From the NCBI RefSeq assembly GCF_003298775.1, contig NZ_QNTQ01000001.1:248001-312000 (forward strand): a DNA stretch of 64,000 bases. The letters are read 5' to 3'. This document shows, one piece after another, positions 45,656 to 53,992 of the stretch; the stretch's first letter is position 1; each line of letters opens with the position of its first letter. The translations under genes and the position numbers were made by a program. The notes below the pieces were generated by a model, which worked only from the letters and a program-made list of their open reading frames with translations, was not told where the DNA came from and did no database searches. This stretch comes from Rhodosalinus halophilus. Its GTDB lineage: Bacteria > Pseudomonadota > Alphaproteobacteria > Rhodobacterales > Rhodobacteraceae.

Positions 45656-45961
45656 ATGAAGGGCGCTCTCGTTTTGCCCGTATTGTTAGTCTCGGTAAGT
45701 GCCGGGCAAGCCATTTCGGGCGACAACCTCTCGCGAATGGCAGAGGCCGCACGCGGCTTGCAGTGGGACCAGGAGAACGCGGCATTCTTTTTGGTCAAGC
45801 GCGAGACAATCCGAAGCCCTGTGGCTGTCGTCTTTGGATACGCGGACAATGGCGCGGCCTGCTACGAGTTGGCCGAGGCGCTTTCACACCCTCGAAGCCG
45901 GGCCGGGACATTCGATTGCGTGTCCGTTCAAGACGTTCCCGGACAGGAAACAGAGCGCTAG
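45656..45961 (+). CDS. Small exported protein of unknown function
   Basis: A 101-residue protein beginning with a signal peptide (MKGALVLPVLLVSVSAGQA, cleavage near residue 19) and containing two Cys that could form a disulfide. I do not recognise a family. It lies 13 bases after the thiolase stop and 28 before the FadJ-type start. Its codons include TTG, TTA, GTA, CGA and ACA, which the neighbours hardly use, and its base composition is clearly less GC-rich, suggesting a later insertion into the beta-oxidation operon. No strong ribosome site (GGGAAG is 9 bases off). Confidence 0.6.
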   Translation: MKGALVLPVLLVSVSAGQAISGDNLSRMAEAARGLQWDQENAAFFLVKRETIRSPVAVVFGYADNGAACYELAEALSHPRSRAGTFDCVSVQDVPGQETER

Positions 45962-45989
45962 GGCTACCTAGCCAACTGAGGAAACTGAC

Positions 45990-48185
45990 ATGACCGAATT
46001 CACCATGGACAAGGGCGCCGACGGAGTCGCCGTGATCACCTGGGACGTGCCGGGCAAGTCGATGAACGTGCTCAGCCTCGACGCGCTGGGCGAACTCGAT
46101 GCGCTGATCGACGCGGCGCTCGCCGACGACGCGGTGAAGGGCGTCGTCATCACCTCGGCCAAGAAGGATTTCGCCGGGGGCATGGACCTCAACATCCTCG
46201 CCCGGATGCGGGACGCGGCGGGCGACGACCCGGCGAAAGGCCTGTTTGACGGCATCATGCGGATGCATGGGATCCTGCGAAAGATCGAGCGCGCGGGAAT
46301 GGACCCCAAGACCAACAAGGGCGGCAAGCCGATCGCCTCGGCCCTGCCCGGCACGGCTGTGGGCATCGGGCTGGAGATCCCGCTCGCCACGCACCGCATC
46401 TTCGCCGCCGACAACCCCAAGGCCAAGATCGGCCTGCCGGAGATCATGGTGGGCATCTTCCCCGGCGCGGGCGGCACCACGCGGCTCGTGCGCAAGCTGG
46501 GCGCGATGGCGGCTTCGCCCTACCTTCTCGAGGGCAAGACGGTCGATCCGGCGAAGGCCAAATCCGCCGGCCTCATCGACGAGGTGGCCGAGGACCCGCT
46601 CGCCGCGGCGAAGGAATGGGTGCTGAACGCCAAGGACGCCGACATCGTCAAGCCCTGGGACCAGAAGGGCTACAAGATGCCGGGCGGCACGCCCTATCAC
46701 CCCTCTGGCTTCATGACCTTCGTCGGCGCCTCGGCCATGGTGAACGCGCAGACCTACGGCGCCTTCCCGGCGGCGAAGGCGCTCTTGTCCGCGGTTTATG
46801 AGGGTGCGCTCGTGCCCTTCGACACGGCGCTCCGGATCGAGGCGCGCTGGTTCACGCATATCCTTATGGACCCCTCCTCGGCGGCGATGATTCGCTCGCT
46901 CTTCGTCAACAAGGAGGCGCTGGAGAAGGGCGCGAACCGCCCCGAGGCGCCCGACCAGAGGGTGCAGAAGCTGGGCGTTCTCGGCGCGGGCATGATGGGG
47001 GCGGGCATCGCCCTCGTCTCGGCGCAGGCGGGCATCGAGGTGGTGCTCATCGACCAGGCCCAGGAAGCCGCCGAGAAGGGCAAGGCCTATACCGAGAGCT
47101 ATCTGGAAAAGGGCCAAAAGCGCGGCAAGACCACCCCCGAGAAGGCGCAGGAGACGCTCGCGCGCATCACGCCGACGACCGACTACGCCGCGCTCGAGGG
47201 CTGCGACCTGGTGATCGAGGCGGTCTTCGAGGATCCGAAGATCAAGGCCGAGGTGACGCGAAAGGCCGAGGCGCATCTGCCCGAGGACGCGATCTTCGCC
47301 ACCAACACCTCCACCCTGCCGATCAGCGATCTGGCGAAGGCCAGCGCCCGGCCGGAGCAGTTCATCGGCATCCACTTTTTCTCGCCCGTCGAGAAGATGC
47401 TGCTGGTGGAGATCATCAAGGGCCGCGAGACGGGCGACCGCGCGGTGGCCAAGGCGCTCGACTACGTGCGCCAGATCCGCAAGACGCCGATCGCGGTGAA
47501 CGACGCGCGCTTCTTCTACGCCAACCGCTGCATCATCCCCTACATCAACGAGGGCATCCGCATGGTGGGCGAAGGCGTGACGCCCGCCTTGATCGAGAAC
47601 GCGGCGCGGCAGCTGGGCTTCCCCGTGGGGCCCCTGCAGCTCGTGGACGAGACCTCGATCGACCTCGGCGTGAAGATCGCCAAGGCGACCAGGGCCGCGA
47701 TGGGCGATGCCTATCCCGACGACGCGGTGGACGAGGTGATCTTCTGGATGGCCGAGGAGGGCCGGCTCGGGCGCAAGGCCAACGCCGGCTTCTACGCCTA
47801 CGACGAGGCGGGCAAGCGCACCGGCCTGTGGGAGGGGCTGGCTGCGAAATACCCGCCGAAGGACGACCAGCCCGACCTCACGCAGGTGCAGCATCGCCTG
47901 ATGTTCGCCCAGGTGCTGGAAGCGGTGCGCGCGCTGGAAGACGGCGTGCTGGAGGACATCCGCGAGGGCGACGTGGGCGCGATCCTCGGCTGGGGCTTCG
48001 CGCCCTGGTCGGGCGGGCCGTTCAGCTGGCTCGACATGCTGGGCGCCTCGCGCGCGGCCGAGCTTTGCGACGAACTCGCGGCAGAACACGGCGAGCGCTT
48101 CGCCTGTCCCGCGCTGCTGCGCGAGATGGCGGCCAAGGGGCAGAGCTTCTACGGCCGCTTCGGTCCCGAGGCGCAGGCCGCCTGA
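45990..48185 (+). CDS. fadJ: Bifunctional enoyl-CoA hydratase / 3-hydroxyacyl-CoA dehydrogenase
   Basis: Multifunctional beta-oxidation enzyme of 731 residues. The N-terminal crotonase domain (about 1-200) has KDFAGGMDL and FPGAGGTTRL for the oxyanion hole and catalytic Glu region. The NAD-binding domain starts near residue 328 (LGVLGAGMMGAGIAL). IHFFSPVEKMLLVEIIKG carries the catalytic His, and the C-terminal 3HCDH domains include GLPFPVGPLQLVDE-like LGFPVGPLQLVDE. It hydrates 2-enoyl-CoA and oxidises the product, feeding the thiolase encoded upstream. FadB/FadJ cannot be separated by sequence alone here. Confidence 0.93.
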   Translation: MTEFTMDKGADGVAVITWDVPGKSMNVLSLDALGELDALIDAALADDAVKGVVITSAKKDFAGGMDLNILARMRDAAGDDPAKGLFDGIMRMHGILRKIERAGMDPKTNKGGKPIASALPGTAVGIGLEIPLATHRIFAADNPKAKIGLPEIMVGIFPGAGGTTRLVRKLGAMAASPYLLEGKTVDPAKAKSAGLIDEVAEDPLAAAKEWVLNAKDADIVKPWDQKGYKMPGGTPYHPSGFMTFVGASAMVNAQTYGAFPAAKALLSAVYEGALVPFDTALRIEARWFTHILMDPSSAAMIRSLFVNKEALEKGANRPEAPDQRVQKLGVLGAGMMGAGIALVSAQAGIEVVLIDQAQEAAEKGKAYTESYLEKGQKRGKTTPEKAQETLARITPTTDYAALEGCDLVIEAVFEDPKIKAEVTRKAEAHLPEDAIFATNTSTLPISDLAKASARPEQFIGIHFFSPVEKMLLVEIIKGRETGDRAVAKALDYVRQIRKTPIAVNDARFFYANRCIIPYINEGIRMVGEGVTPALIENAARQLGFPVGPLQLVDETSIDLGVKIAKATRAAMGDAYPDDAVDEVIFWMAEEGRLGRKANAGFYAYDEAGKRTGLWEGLAAKYPPKDDQPDLTQVQHRLMFAQVLEAVRALEDGVLEDIREGDVGAILGWGFAPWSGGPFSWLDMLGASRAAELCDELAAEHGERFACPALLREMAAKGQSFYGRFGPEAQAA

Positions 48186-48355
48186 CATGCACGCAGAGCC
48201 GCGCCCGATCCCGTGGACGATCGTGGCGCGGCTTCCGGCGGCCGGCCTGCCGCCCCTTCCGGCGGTGGCGTGCTGAGATCACCGCCGTCACTCCTCGCCG
48301 ATTGGTCGGCGGGGCGCGGTTGCAGGCAGGCCCGCGATCGGGGAAGCTCGCGCGC

Positions 48356-49177
48356 ATGGATTTCGACCTCGACGCCTATCTGCGCCGCCTGGGGCTCGAT
48401 ACGGTGCCCGTGACGCCGGCGGGCCTGGCCGCGCTGCAGCGGGCGCAGCTGACCGCCCTGCCCTTCGAGAGCCTCGACCCCTTTCTCGGCATCACGCCGG
48501 ATCTGCGCCTCGACCGGATCTCGGAGAAGGTTCTGGCGCGCAGACGTGGTGGCTATTGCTTCGAGCTCAACGCGCTTCTCGGCGCGGCCATGGCCGCGCT
48601 CGGCTTTCCCGTGCGGCGGGTGCTGGGGCGGGTGCGCAAGGGGCGGCCGGAGCCGGGGCCGCGCACGCATCTGGCGATCCTGACCGAGGCGGGCGGGCGC
48701 CCGTGGCTGGCGGACGCGGGCTTCGGCGGGCCTGCCCCGCTCGTGCCGCTCGCCCTCGACGACGAGGGCGAGCAGGCCGCCCCCAACGGCCGCTACCGGC
48801 TCACGCACGATCCGACGACGGGCGAGACGGTGGTGGAGCAACTGACGCCGCGGGGCTGGTTCCAGCTCTACGGCTTCGACGGGGCGCATGTGACCGATGC
48901 CGACATCGACGCCGCGAACCACGTCTGCGCGACCTGGCCCGGCCTGCCCTTCGCCAGGCATCTGATGGCGGGCGGCTATCGCGGCGACCTGCGGATCGGT
49001 CTGTTCGACCGGGCGGCGACGGTGGAACGCCCCGGCGGCAGCGAAAAGCGCGAGCTTCGCGACCGGGCCGAGTTCGCGGCGCTTCTGCGCGACCGGCTGG
49101 GCATCGCCGCGCCGGAGGCCGCGCTCGACCAGGCCTGGGCACGGCTGGCGGGCGCCAAGGCCGCTCAGAAGGTATAG
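48356..49177 (+). CDS. Arylamine N-acetyltransferase family protein
   Basis: Acetyl-CoA-dependent N-acetyltransferase, 273 residues. The Cys-His-Asp triad is visible: C68 in RRGGYCFELN, H105 in GPRTHLAI and D120 in WLADAGFGG, with the usual N-terminal FESLDPFLG motif. The substrate could be arylamines, hydrazines or an endogenous amine. ATG 48356 follows GGGGAAG. It is 170 bases from the FadJ gene and its end overlaps the convergent sulfotransferase gene by 13 bases. Confidence 0.92.
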   Translation: MDFDLDAYLRRLGLDTVPVTPAGLAALQRAQLTALPFESLDPFLGITPDLRLDRISEKVLARRRGGYCFELNALLGAAMAALGFPVRRVLGRVRKGRPEPGPRTHLAILTEAGGRPWLADAGFGGPAPLVPLALDDEGEQAAPNGRYRLTHDPTTGETVVEQLTPRGWFQLYGFDGAHVTDADIDAANHVCATWPGLPFARHLMAGGYRGDLRIGLFDRAATVERPGGSEKRELRDRAEFAALLRDRLGIAAPEAALDQAWARLAGAKAAQKV

Positions 49178-49809
49178 CCGAACCGCGCGATATCCTCGGC
49201 GCAGAGCCGCGCCACCCGCGCGGCGGAGTCCGCGTCGTAGTAGCGCCGCCAGTCCGGGTCGCGCGCAGAGGGATTTGCCCGCGGCAGCGTCAGGCGGAAC
49301 CCCAGATGGTCGAAGAAGGGCTCCGCATCCGTCCCGAAGGCCTCGAGCCGGATATAGAGCGAGGCGCGCTCGCGCCCCCGCGCGTCGGTCATGTGCGCCG
49401 CATAGGGCTGCGCACGCAGGCTCGCCTCGGTCTGCGGATGGGCCAGGAAGTCGGCGAAGCTCAGCCTTGCGGCGAGCCGGACCGCCGGGTGGTCGAAACG
49501 CTGCGCGCGCAGCCAGTGGTAGTAGCTCACCATGCGGTCCCAGGGGTTACGCACCAGCGTCACGGTGAAGAAATCCTCGAGCTCTTCCGCGTCCACGACC
49601 CCCTCGATGTCCGCGAGCGTCGAATGCTTCCACAGGCGCCCGCGCGGCGCGAGCCCCTTCAGCCGGCCGCGTCGCCGCCGCGCCTTGGGCGTGTCGCCGA
49701 TCAGCAGGTCGTCGGCCATCGCCCGCGCCTCGAGCGCAAGCGCCAGCGCCGTCCCCCCGGTCTTGGGGATGTGGACGAAGATGTAGCGCCGCCCGCGGGA
49801 GACGATCAT
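49165..49809 (-). CDS. Sulfotransferase family protein (Sulfotransfer_2 type)
   Basis: A 214-residue PAPS-dependent sulfotransferase-like protein. The N-terminal strand-loop YIFVHIPKTGGTALA is the phosphosulfate-binding motif of carbohydrate sulfotransferases, and VTLVRNPWDRMVSYYHW is the 3'-phosphate motif. Cytoplasmic, no signal. It overlaps the EamA gene upstream by four bases (ATGA). It differs from the TPR-linked sulfotransferase at 30547, and might modify a surface glycan. Confidence 0.88.
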   Translation of the reverse strand: MIVSRGRRYIFVHIPKTGGTALALALEARAMADDLLIGDTPKARRRRGRLKGLAPRGRLWKHSTLADIEGVVDAEELEDFFTVTLVRNPWDRMVSYYHWLRAQRFDHPAVRLAARLSFADFLAHPQTEASLRAQPYAAHMTDARGRERASLYIRLEAFGTDAEPFFDHLGFRLTLPRANPSARDPDWRRYYDADSAARVARLCAEDIARFGYTF

Positions 49810-50729
49810 CGCGGCTCTCGCAGGCGCAGCGCCACCAGCGTCCCCGCCGCGGCGATCATGACGATTCCCGCGACCTGCTGCAGGCCCGGGACATGCCCGA
49901 AAAGCAGCCAGGCGAAGACGGGGGCGGAGATGAAGGCGGCGTATTCGAAGGGGGCGATGTAGCTGGGCTCGCCCAGCTGATAGGCGCGGATGATGAGCCC
50001 CACCCCGATCAGCGAGCCGACCGCCTGCAGCAGGATCCAGGGCGCGACCTCCCCCATCGCCCAGCTCCAGCCGCGCAGCAGGAAACCCTCGGCGCCCGGC
50101 GCGGCCGCCGGCTGCGCGAGACCGATCAGCAGGAGCGCCACCGCGCTCACCGCCATCTGGCACAGGATGATCCCGCTGAGCAGCGTGAGCGCGGTCTCGC
50201 GCGCGCAGATCGTGTTCGTCGCGATCATGCCGATGGCGTAGAAGACGCCGCCCGCCACCGGCATCAGGATCACCGGCGACAGATGCGCGGGATCGGGGTC
50301 CAGCACCACGATCAGCCCCAGAAAGCCCAGCGCCACGGCCCCCGCACGTCCCCAGCCCACGCCGCGCCCCAGCACGAGCGCCGTGATCACGAGGATCCAG
50401 ATGGGCGAGGTGAAGAGCCCAGCGAGCGCCTGCTCGATGGGGAGAAAGGCGAGCGCCCCGAAATAGAGCGCCATGGCGACCGTCACGACGGCGCTGCGCA
50501 GCGCCACGGCGCGCAGCGAGACGGGGCGGATCGGCTGGCGCAGCGCGACGGAGGCGGCCAGCAGGAGCGGCAGACAGATCACGCCCCGCACGAGCTGGAA
50601 CTGCCACAGCCCCACATCCCGCGCGATCAGGGCGACCACGTTGTCGATCAGCCCGATCACCGCCATCGCCGCGAGCATCGAGAGCGCGCCGGCGGCGGTC
50701 CCGCTGCGGGCGGTTTCGGCAACAGTCAT
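49806..50729 (-). CDS. EamA/DMT-superfamily transporter
   Basis: A 307-residue membrane protein with ten predicted helices made of two EamA repeats. FLPIEQALAGLFTSPIWILVIT-type (FLPIEQALAGLF) in the first half and RAYQLGEPSYIAPFEY in the second are typical of the RhaT/EamA drug-metabolite transporters. Substrate is unknown. I take ATG 50729; longer versions add improbable sequence. It is divergent from the acyl-CoA synthetase gene and leads the transporter-sulfotransferase pair. Confidence 0.9.
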   Translation of the reverse strand: MTVAETARSGTAAGALSMLAAMAVIGLIDNVVALIARDVGLWQFQLVRGVICLPLLLAASVALRQPIRPVSLRAVALRSAVVTVAMALYFGALAFLPIEQALAGLFTSPIWILVITALVLGRGVGWGRAGAVALGFLGLIVVLDPDPAHLSPVILMPVAGGVFYAIGMIATNTICARETALTLLSGIILCQMAVSAVALLLIGLAQPAAAPGAEGFLLRGWSWAMGEVAPWILLQAVGSLIGVGLIIRAYQLGEPSYIAPFEYAAFISAPVFAWLLFGHVPGLQQVAGIVMIAAAGTLVALRLREPR

Positions 50730-50805
50730 GAGGAGACCCCGTCTTGCGGCGCAACATTCTTTCCCTATACCGTCGCCCCCGAAGGGAAAAGGGAGGATCA
50801 CGGCG

Positions 50806-52431
50806 ATGGGCTGGCTCGCGGACGAGACGGGACTCGACAAGAACGCGGCGAACTTCGTGCCGCTCACGCCGCTGTCGTTTCTCAGGCGCGCGGCCACGGT
50901 CTTTCCCGAGCACGAGGCGGTGGTCTACGGCCCCATCCGCCGGACCTATCGCGAATATGCCGAGCGGGTGAGCCGGCTGGCCTCGGCGCTGATGGCGATC
51001 GGTGTGAAGCCCGGCGACGTGGTGGCCACGCTCCTGCCCAACGTGCCGCCCCAGGCCGAGGCGCATTTCGGCGTGCCCGCCTGCGGCGCCATCCTCAACA
51101 CCATCAACGTGCGCCTCGACGCTGACACCGTCGCCTACATCCTCGATCACGGCCAGGCGCGGGTGCTGCTGGTCGATCCGCAGTTCGTCCCCCTCGCGGC
51201 AGAGGCGATCGAGCGGATGGAGGGGCCGGCGCCCGCGGTGGTCGAGGTGGCCGACGATCACGCGGGCGTGCATCATCTGGGCGAGTATCCGGAGTACGAG
51301 GAGCTTCTGGCCTCGGGCGATCCGGCGTTCGACTGGATCATGCCCGGCGACGAGTGGGAGAGCATCGCGCTCAACTACACCTCCGGCACGACCGGGCGGC
51401 CCAAGGGTGTCGTCTACCACCACCGCGGCGCCTATCTGAACGCGATGGGACAGGTGCTGAGCTGGCGCATGGTGCTCTATCCCCGGTATCTCACAATCGT
51501 GCCGCTCTTTCACTGCAACGGCTGGTGCCACACCTGGATGATGCCGGCGGTGGGCGGCACGGTCGTCTGCTGCCGCGACATCGCGGCGAAGCCGATCTTC
51601 GACGCCATCGCGGATGAAAAGGTCACCCATTTCGGCGGCGCGCCCATCGTGCTCAACACGCTGATCAACGCCAAGCCCGAAGAGCGGCGGGACTTCGACC
51701 ACGTGGTCGAGGTCTTCACCGCCGGCGCGCCGCCCGCCCCCGCCACCCTCGCCGCGATCGAGCCCATGGGGTTCAACATCACCCATGTCTACGGCCTGAC
51801 CGAGACCTACGGCCCGGCCACCGAATGCACCTGGGGGCCTCAGTGGGAGGATCTGCAGGGCGACGCGCGCGCGGCGAAGAAGGCGCGGCAGGGCGTCGCC
51901 ATGCCCTTCATGGAGCATGTCGGCGTGGTGGACGAGGCGGGCCGGCAGGTGCCCATGGACGGGAAAACGCAGGGCGAGATCGTCTTTCGCGGCAACGGCG
52001 TGATGAAGGGCTATCTGAAGAACCCCGAGGCGACGGCCGAGGCGTTCAAGGGCGGCGTCTATCACTCCGGGGACATCGCGGTGCAGGATCCGGATACCTA
52101 CGTCTGCATCCAGGACCGGGCCAAGGACATCATCATCTCGGGCGGCGAGAACATCAGTTCCGTCGAGGTCGAGGGCGTGCTGATGGCGCACCCGGCCGTG
52201 CTCCTCTGCGCGGTGGTGGCCAAGCCGGACGAGAAATGGGGCGAAGTGCCCTGCGCCTTCGTCGAGCTCAAGGACGGTGCCGAGGCCGACGAGGCCACGC
52301 TCATCGCCTACGCCCGCGAGCGGCTCGCGGGCTTCAAGACGCCGAAAAAGGTCGTGTTCCAGGAACTGCCGAAGACCTCGACCGGCAAGATCCAGAAGTT
52401 CGAGCTGCGCAACGTGGCGCGAACGCTCTGA
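50806..52431 (+). CDS. Acyl-CoA synthetase (ANL superfamily, AAE-like)
   Basis: AMP-forming acyl-CoA ligase, 541 residues. Motifs are NYTSGTTGRPKGV (A3), VYGLTETYGP (A5), YHSGDIAVQDPDTYVCIQDRAKD (A7-A8), ISGGENISSVEVE and the catalytic Lys in PKTSTGKIQKF. The start MGWLADETGLDKNAANFVPL and overall length match the group acting on short/medium-chain or aromatic acids, related to plant AAE proteins. GGGAGG precedes ATG 50806. It differs clearly from the 628-residue synthetase at 14393. Substrate is not fixed. Confidence 0.92.
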   Translation: MGWLADETGLDKNAANFVPLTPLSFLRRAATVFPEHEAVVYGPIRRTYREYAERVSRLASALMAIGVKPGDVVATLLPNVPPQAEAHFGVPACGAILNTINVRLDADTVAYILDHGQARVLLVDPQFVPLAAEAIERMEGPAPAVVEVADDHAGVHHLGEYPEYEELLASGDPAFDWIMPGDEWESIALNYTSGTTGRPKGVVYHHRGAYLNAMGQVLSWRMVLYPRYLTIVPLFHCNGWCHTWMMPAVGGTVVCCRDIAAKPIFDAIADEKVTHFGGAPIVLNTLINAKPEERRDFDHVVEVFTAGAPPAPATLAAIEPMGFNITHVYGLTETYGPATECTWGPQWEDLQGDARAAKKARQGVAMPFMEHVGVVDEAGRQVPMDGKTQGEIVFRGNGVMKGYLKNPEATAEAFKGGVYHSGDIAVQDPDTYVCIQDRAKDIIISGGENISSVEVEGVLMAHPAVLLCAVVAKPDEKWGEVPCAFVELKDGAEADEATLIAYARERLAGFKTPKKVVFQELPKTSTGKIQKFELRNVARTL

Positions 52432-52914
52432 GCGCCCCGCGCCGTCGCACCGGCCGCTTCCCGTTGCCGAGGACGTTCGGCCCCTGCGCAGGCCGCAGGA
52501 GGCCCGTCGTCCGGCCCGCTGCACCAAGCGGCCCTCGGAGTCGCGGTCGCGCCATCGCCGCGCGGCGCGCGCAGCCACAAAGCTCTCGGGCCTTCGTCCG
52601 CGCGAAGGAGGCACCCGAAGCGACTTACGCGCTTGCACTGATCGATCAGCGCGACGAGCCACGCGCTGCGACCTGCCTGGGATGGAACGATTTGGCCCGG
52701 CGCAGCGTTCCTTGCCCTCGCAATTCTCGTGCAGGCCTGAACGGCCCGGACGCCAGCCCCCGACCGTGACGGCTGCGTTCAGGCTCCGGGTGCCGCGCGC
52801 TGGTGCGGTGGACCGTGCCGCTTCCCGAGGCGCGACGTGGCGTCGGATTGCCGCGTGCGACATCGCCATGATAGCTTGTGCATCGAATAGCGAGAGGCAG
52901 AGCAGAACCCCCAC
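52432..52914. other. Gene-free region
   Basis: These 483 bases have no reading frame that looks like a protein on either strand. The only local structure I notice is the self-complementary TGATCGATCA near 52638. The right end (52860-52914) is somewhat AT-richer and probably holds the promoter of the next gene, but I cannot assign boxes with confidence. Confidence 0.55.
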
Positions 52915-53940
52915 ATGACCGCCCTCGAGGACTACGCCCGGCTGGAGGCGACGGGCCTGTGGCGCGCGTCGCCCGACGCGCAGCGGCAGGACGTCGTGGT
53001 CTCGCTCGGCGAGGCGAGCCTGACGATCGCGGACATGCAGGACCGCGCACTCGCCCATTGGTCGCTCGCAGCCGTCGCGCGTCTGAACCCCGGCGAGATG
53101 CCGGCGCTCTATCATCCCGACGGCGACACCGGCGAGCAGCTCGAGCTCGGGGAAGAGGCCGAGGACATGATCGTCGCGATCGAGCGCGTGCGCCAGGCGG
53201 TCGAGCGGCGCCGCCCGCGCCCGGGCCGGCTGCGTCTTGCCGGCGTTCTGGCGGCGCTCGCGCTGATCGGAGCGGTCGCGGTGCTGTGGCTGCCGGGCGC
53301 GATGCGCGATCACGCATTGCGGATCCTGCCGCCGGCCAAGCGCACCGAGATCTCCGAAGCCCTGATGACCGAGATCCAGGCGCTGTCAGGGCGCCCTTGC
53401 CAGACACCCGAAGGCGAGGCGGCGCTCGACGCGCTGGCGCGCCGCGTGCTGGGCGCGGAGGCCGGCGGGCGGCTCGTCGTGCTCCGCGAGGGCCCTTCGC
53501 CCACGGCCAGCCTGCCGGACGGGCGGATCCTGCTCGCGCGCGGGCTGGTCGAGGATCCGCAGGAACCCGACGTGCCGGCGGGCTTCGTGCTGGCCGAAGC
53601 CCTGCGTCAGGCCGCGACGGACCCGCTCGACGCGCTGGTGCGCGCGGGCGGCGTCGCGGCGAGCTTTCGCCTGCTCACCTCGGGCACGCTGCCCCAGGAT
53701 CTGCTGCGGGCCCATGCCCGCGCGCTGCTCACCGAGCCGCCGGCCGCGCTGCCAGACGAGACCTTGCTGGCCGGCTTCGAGGCTGCGGCGCTCAGCGCCA
53801 GGCCCTACGCCTATGCGCGCGACGTCACCGGCGAGACGGTGCTCAGCCTGATCGAGGCCGATCCCTTCGCACAGGAACCGCCCCGCCCCGTTCTGAGCGA
53901 TGCGGACTGGCTGCGGCTTCAGGGGATCTGCGGCGCGTGA
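52915..53940 (+). CDS. Membrane protein resembling an inactive M48 peptidase
   Basis: A 341-residue protein: a soluble N-terminal part of about 100 residues, one membrane helix (about 107-127) and a C-terminal domain. Inside it, TASLPDGRILLARGLVED (197-214) looks like the M48 peptidase strand that normally reads A-LPGG-I---GLL, and FVLAEALRQAATDPLDALV follows where HExxH and its downstream helix should be. The zinc-binding HExxH is absent (AEALRQ), so if related it is catalytically dead. The family is otherwise unrecognised. The ribosome site is weak (GAGAGGCAGAG). Confidence 0.7.
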   Translation: MTALEDYARLEATGLWRASPDAQRQDVVVSLGEASLTIADMQDRALAHWSLAAVARLNPGEMPALYHPDGDTGEQLELGEEAEDMIVAIERVRQAVERRRPRPGRLRLAGVLAALALIGAVAVLWLPGAMRDHALRILPPAKRTEISEALMTEIQALSGRPCQTPEGEAALDALARRVLGAEAGGRLVVLREGPSPTASLPDGRILLARGLVEDPQEPDVPAGFVLAEALRQAATDPLDALVRAGGVAASFRLLTSGTLPQDLLRAHARALLTEPPAALPDETLLAGFEAAALSARPYAYARDVTGETVLSLIEADPFAQEPPRPVLSDADWLRLQGICGA

Positions 53941-53992
53941 CGCGCCCGAACGGGCCGCACCCGGCGCTGTCCGGGCATAGCCTGCTCAGAGG

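Noticed and set aside
52638-52647. Palindrome TGATCGATCA in the gene-free region
   Set aside because: Short self-complementary 10-mer with no promoter or gene start nearby; too little to call an operator.
49165-53313. A very long open frame on the minus strand (over 1300 codons) covering several genes
   Set aside because: It is an antisense shadow: high GC at third positions removes stop codons. The true products (sulfotransferase, EamA, acyl-CoA synthetase) lie in other frames with clear motifs; only its 3' end is real.
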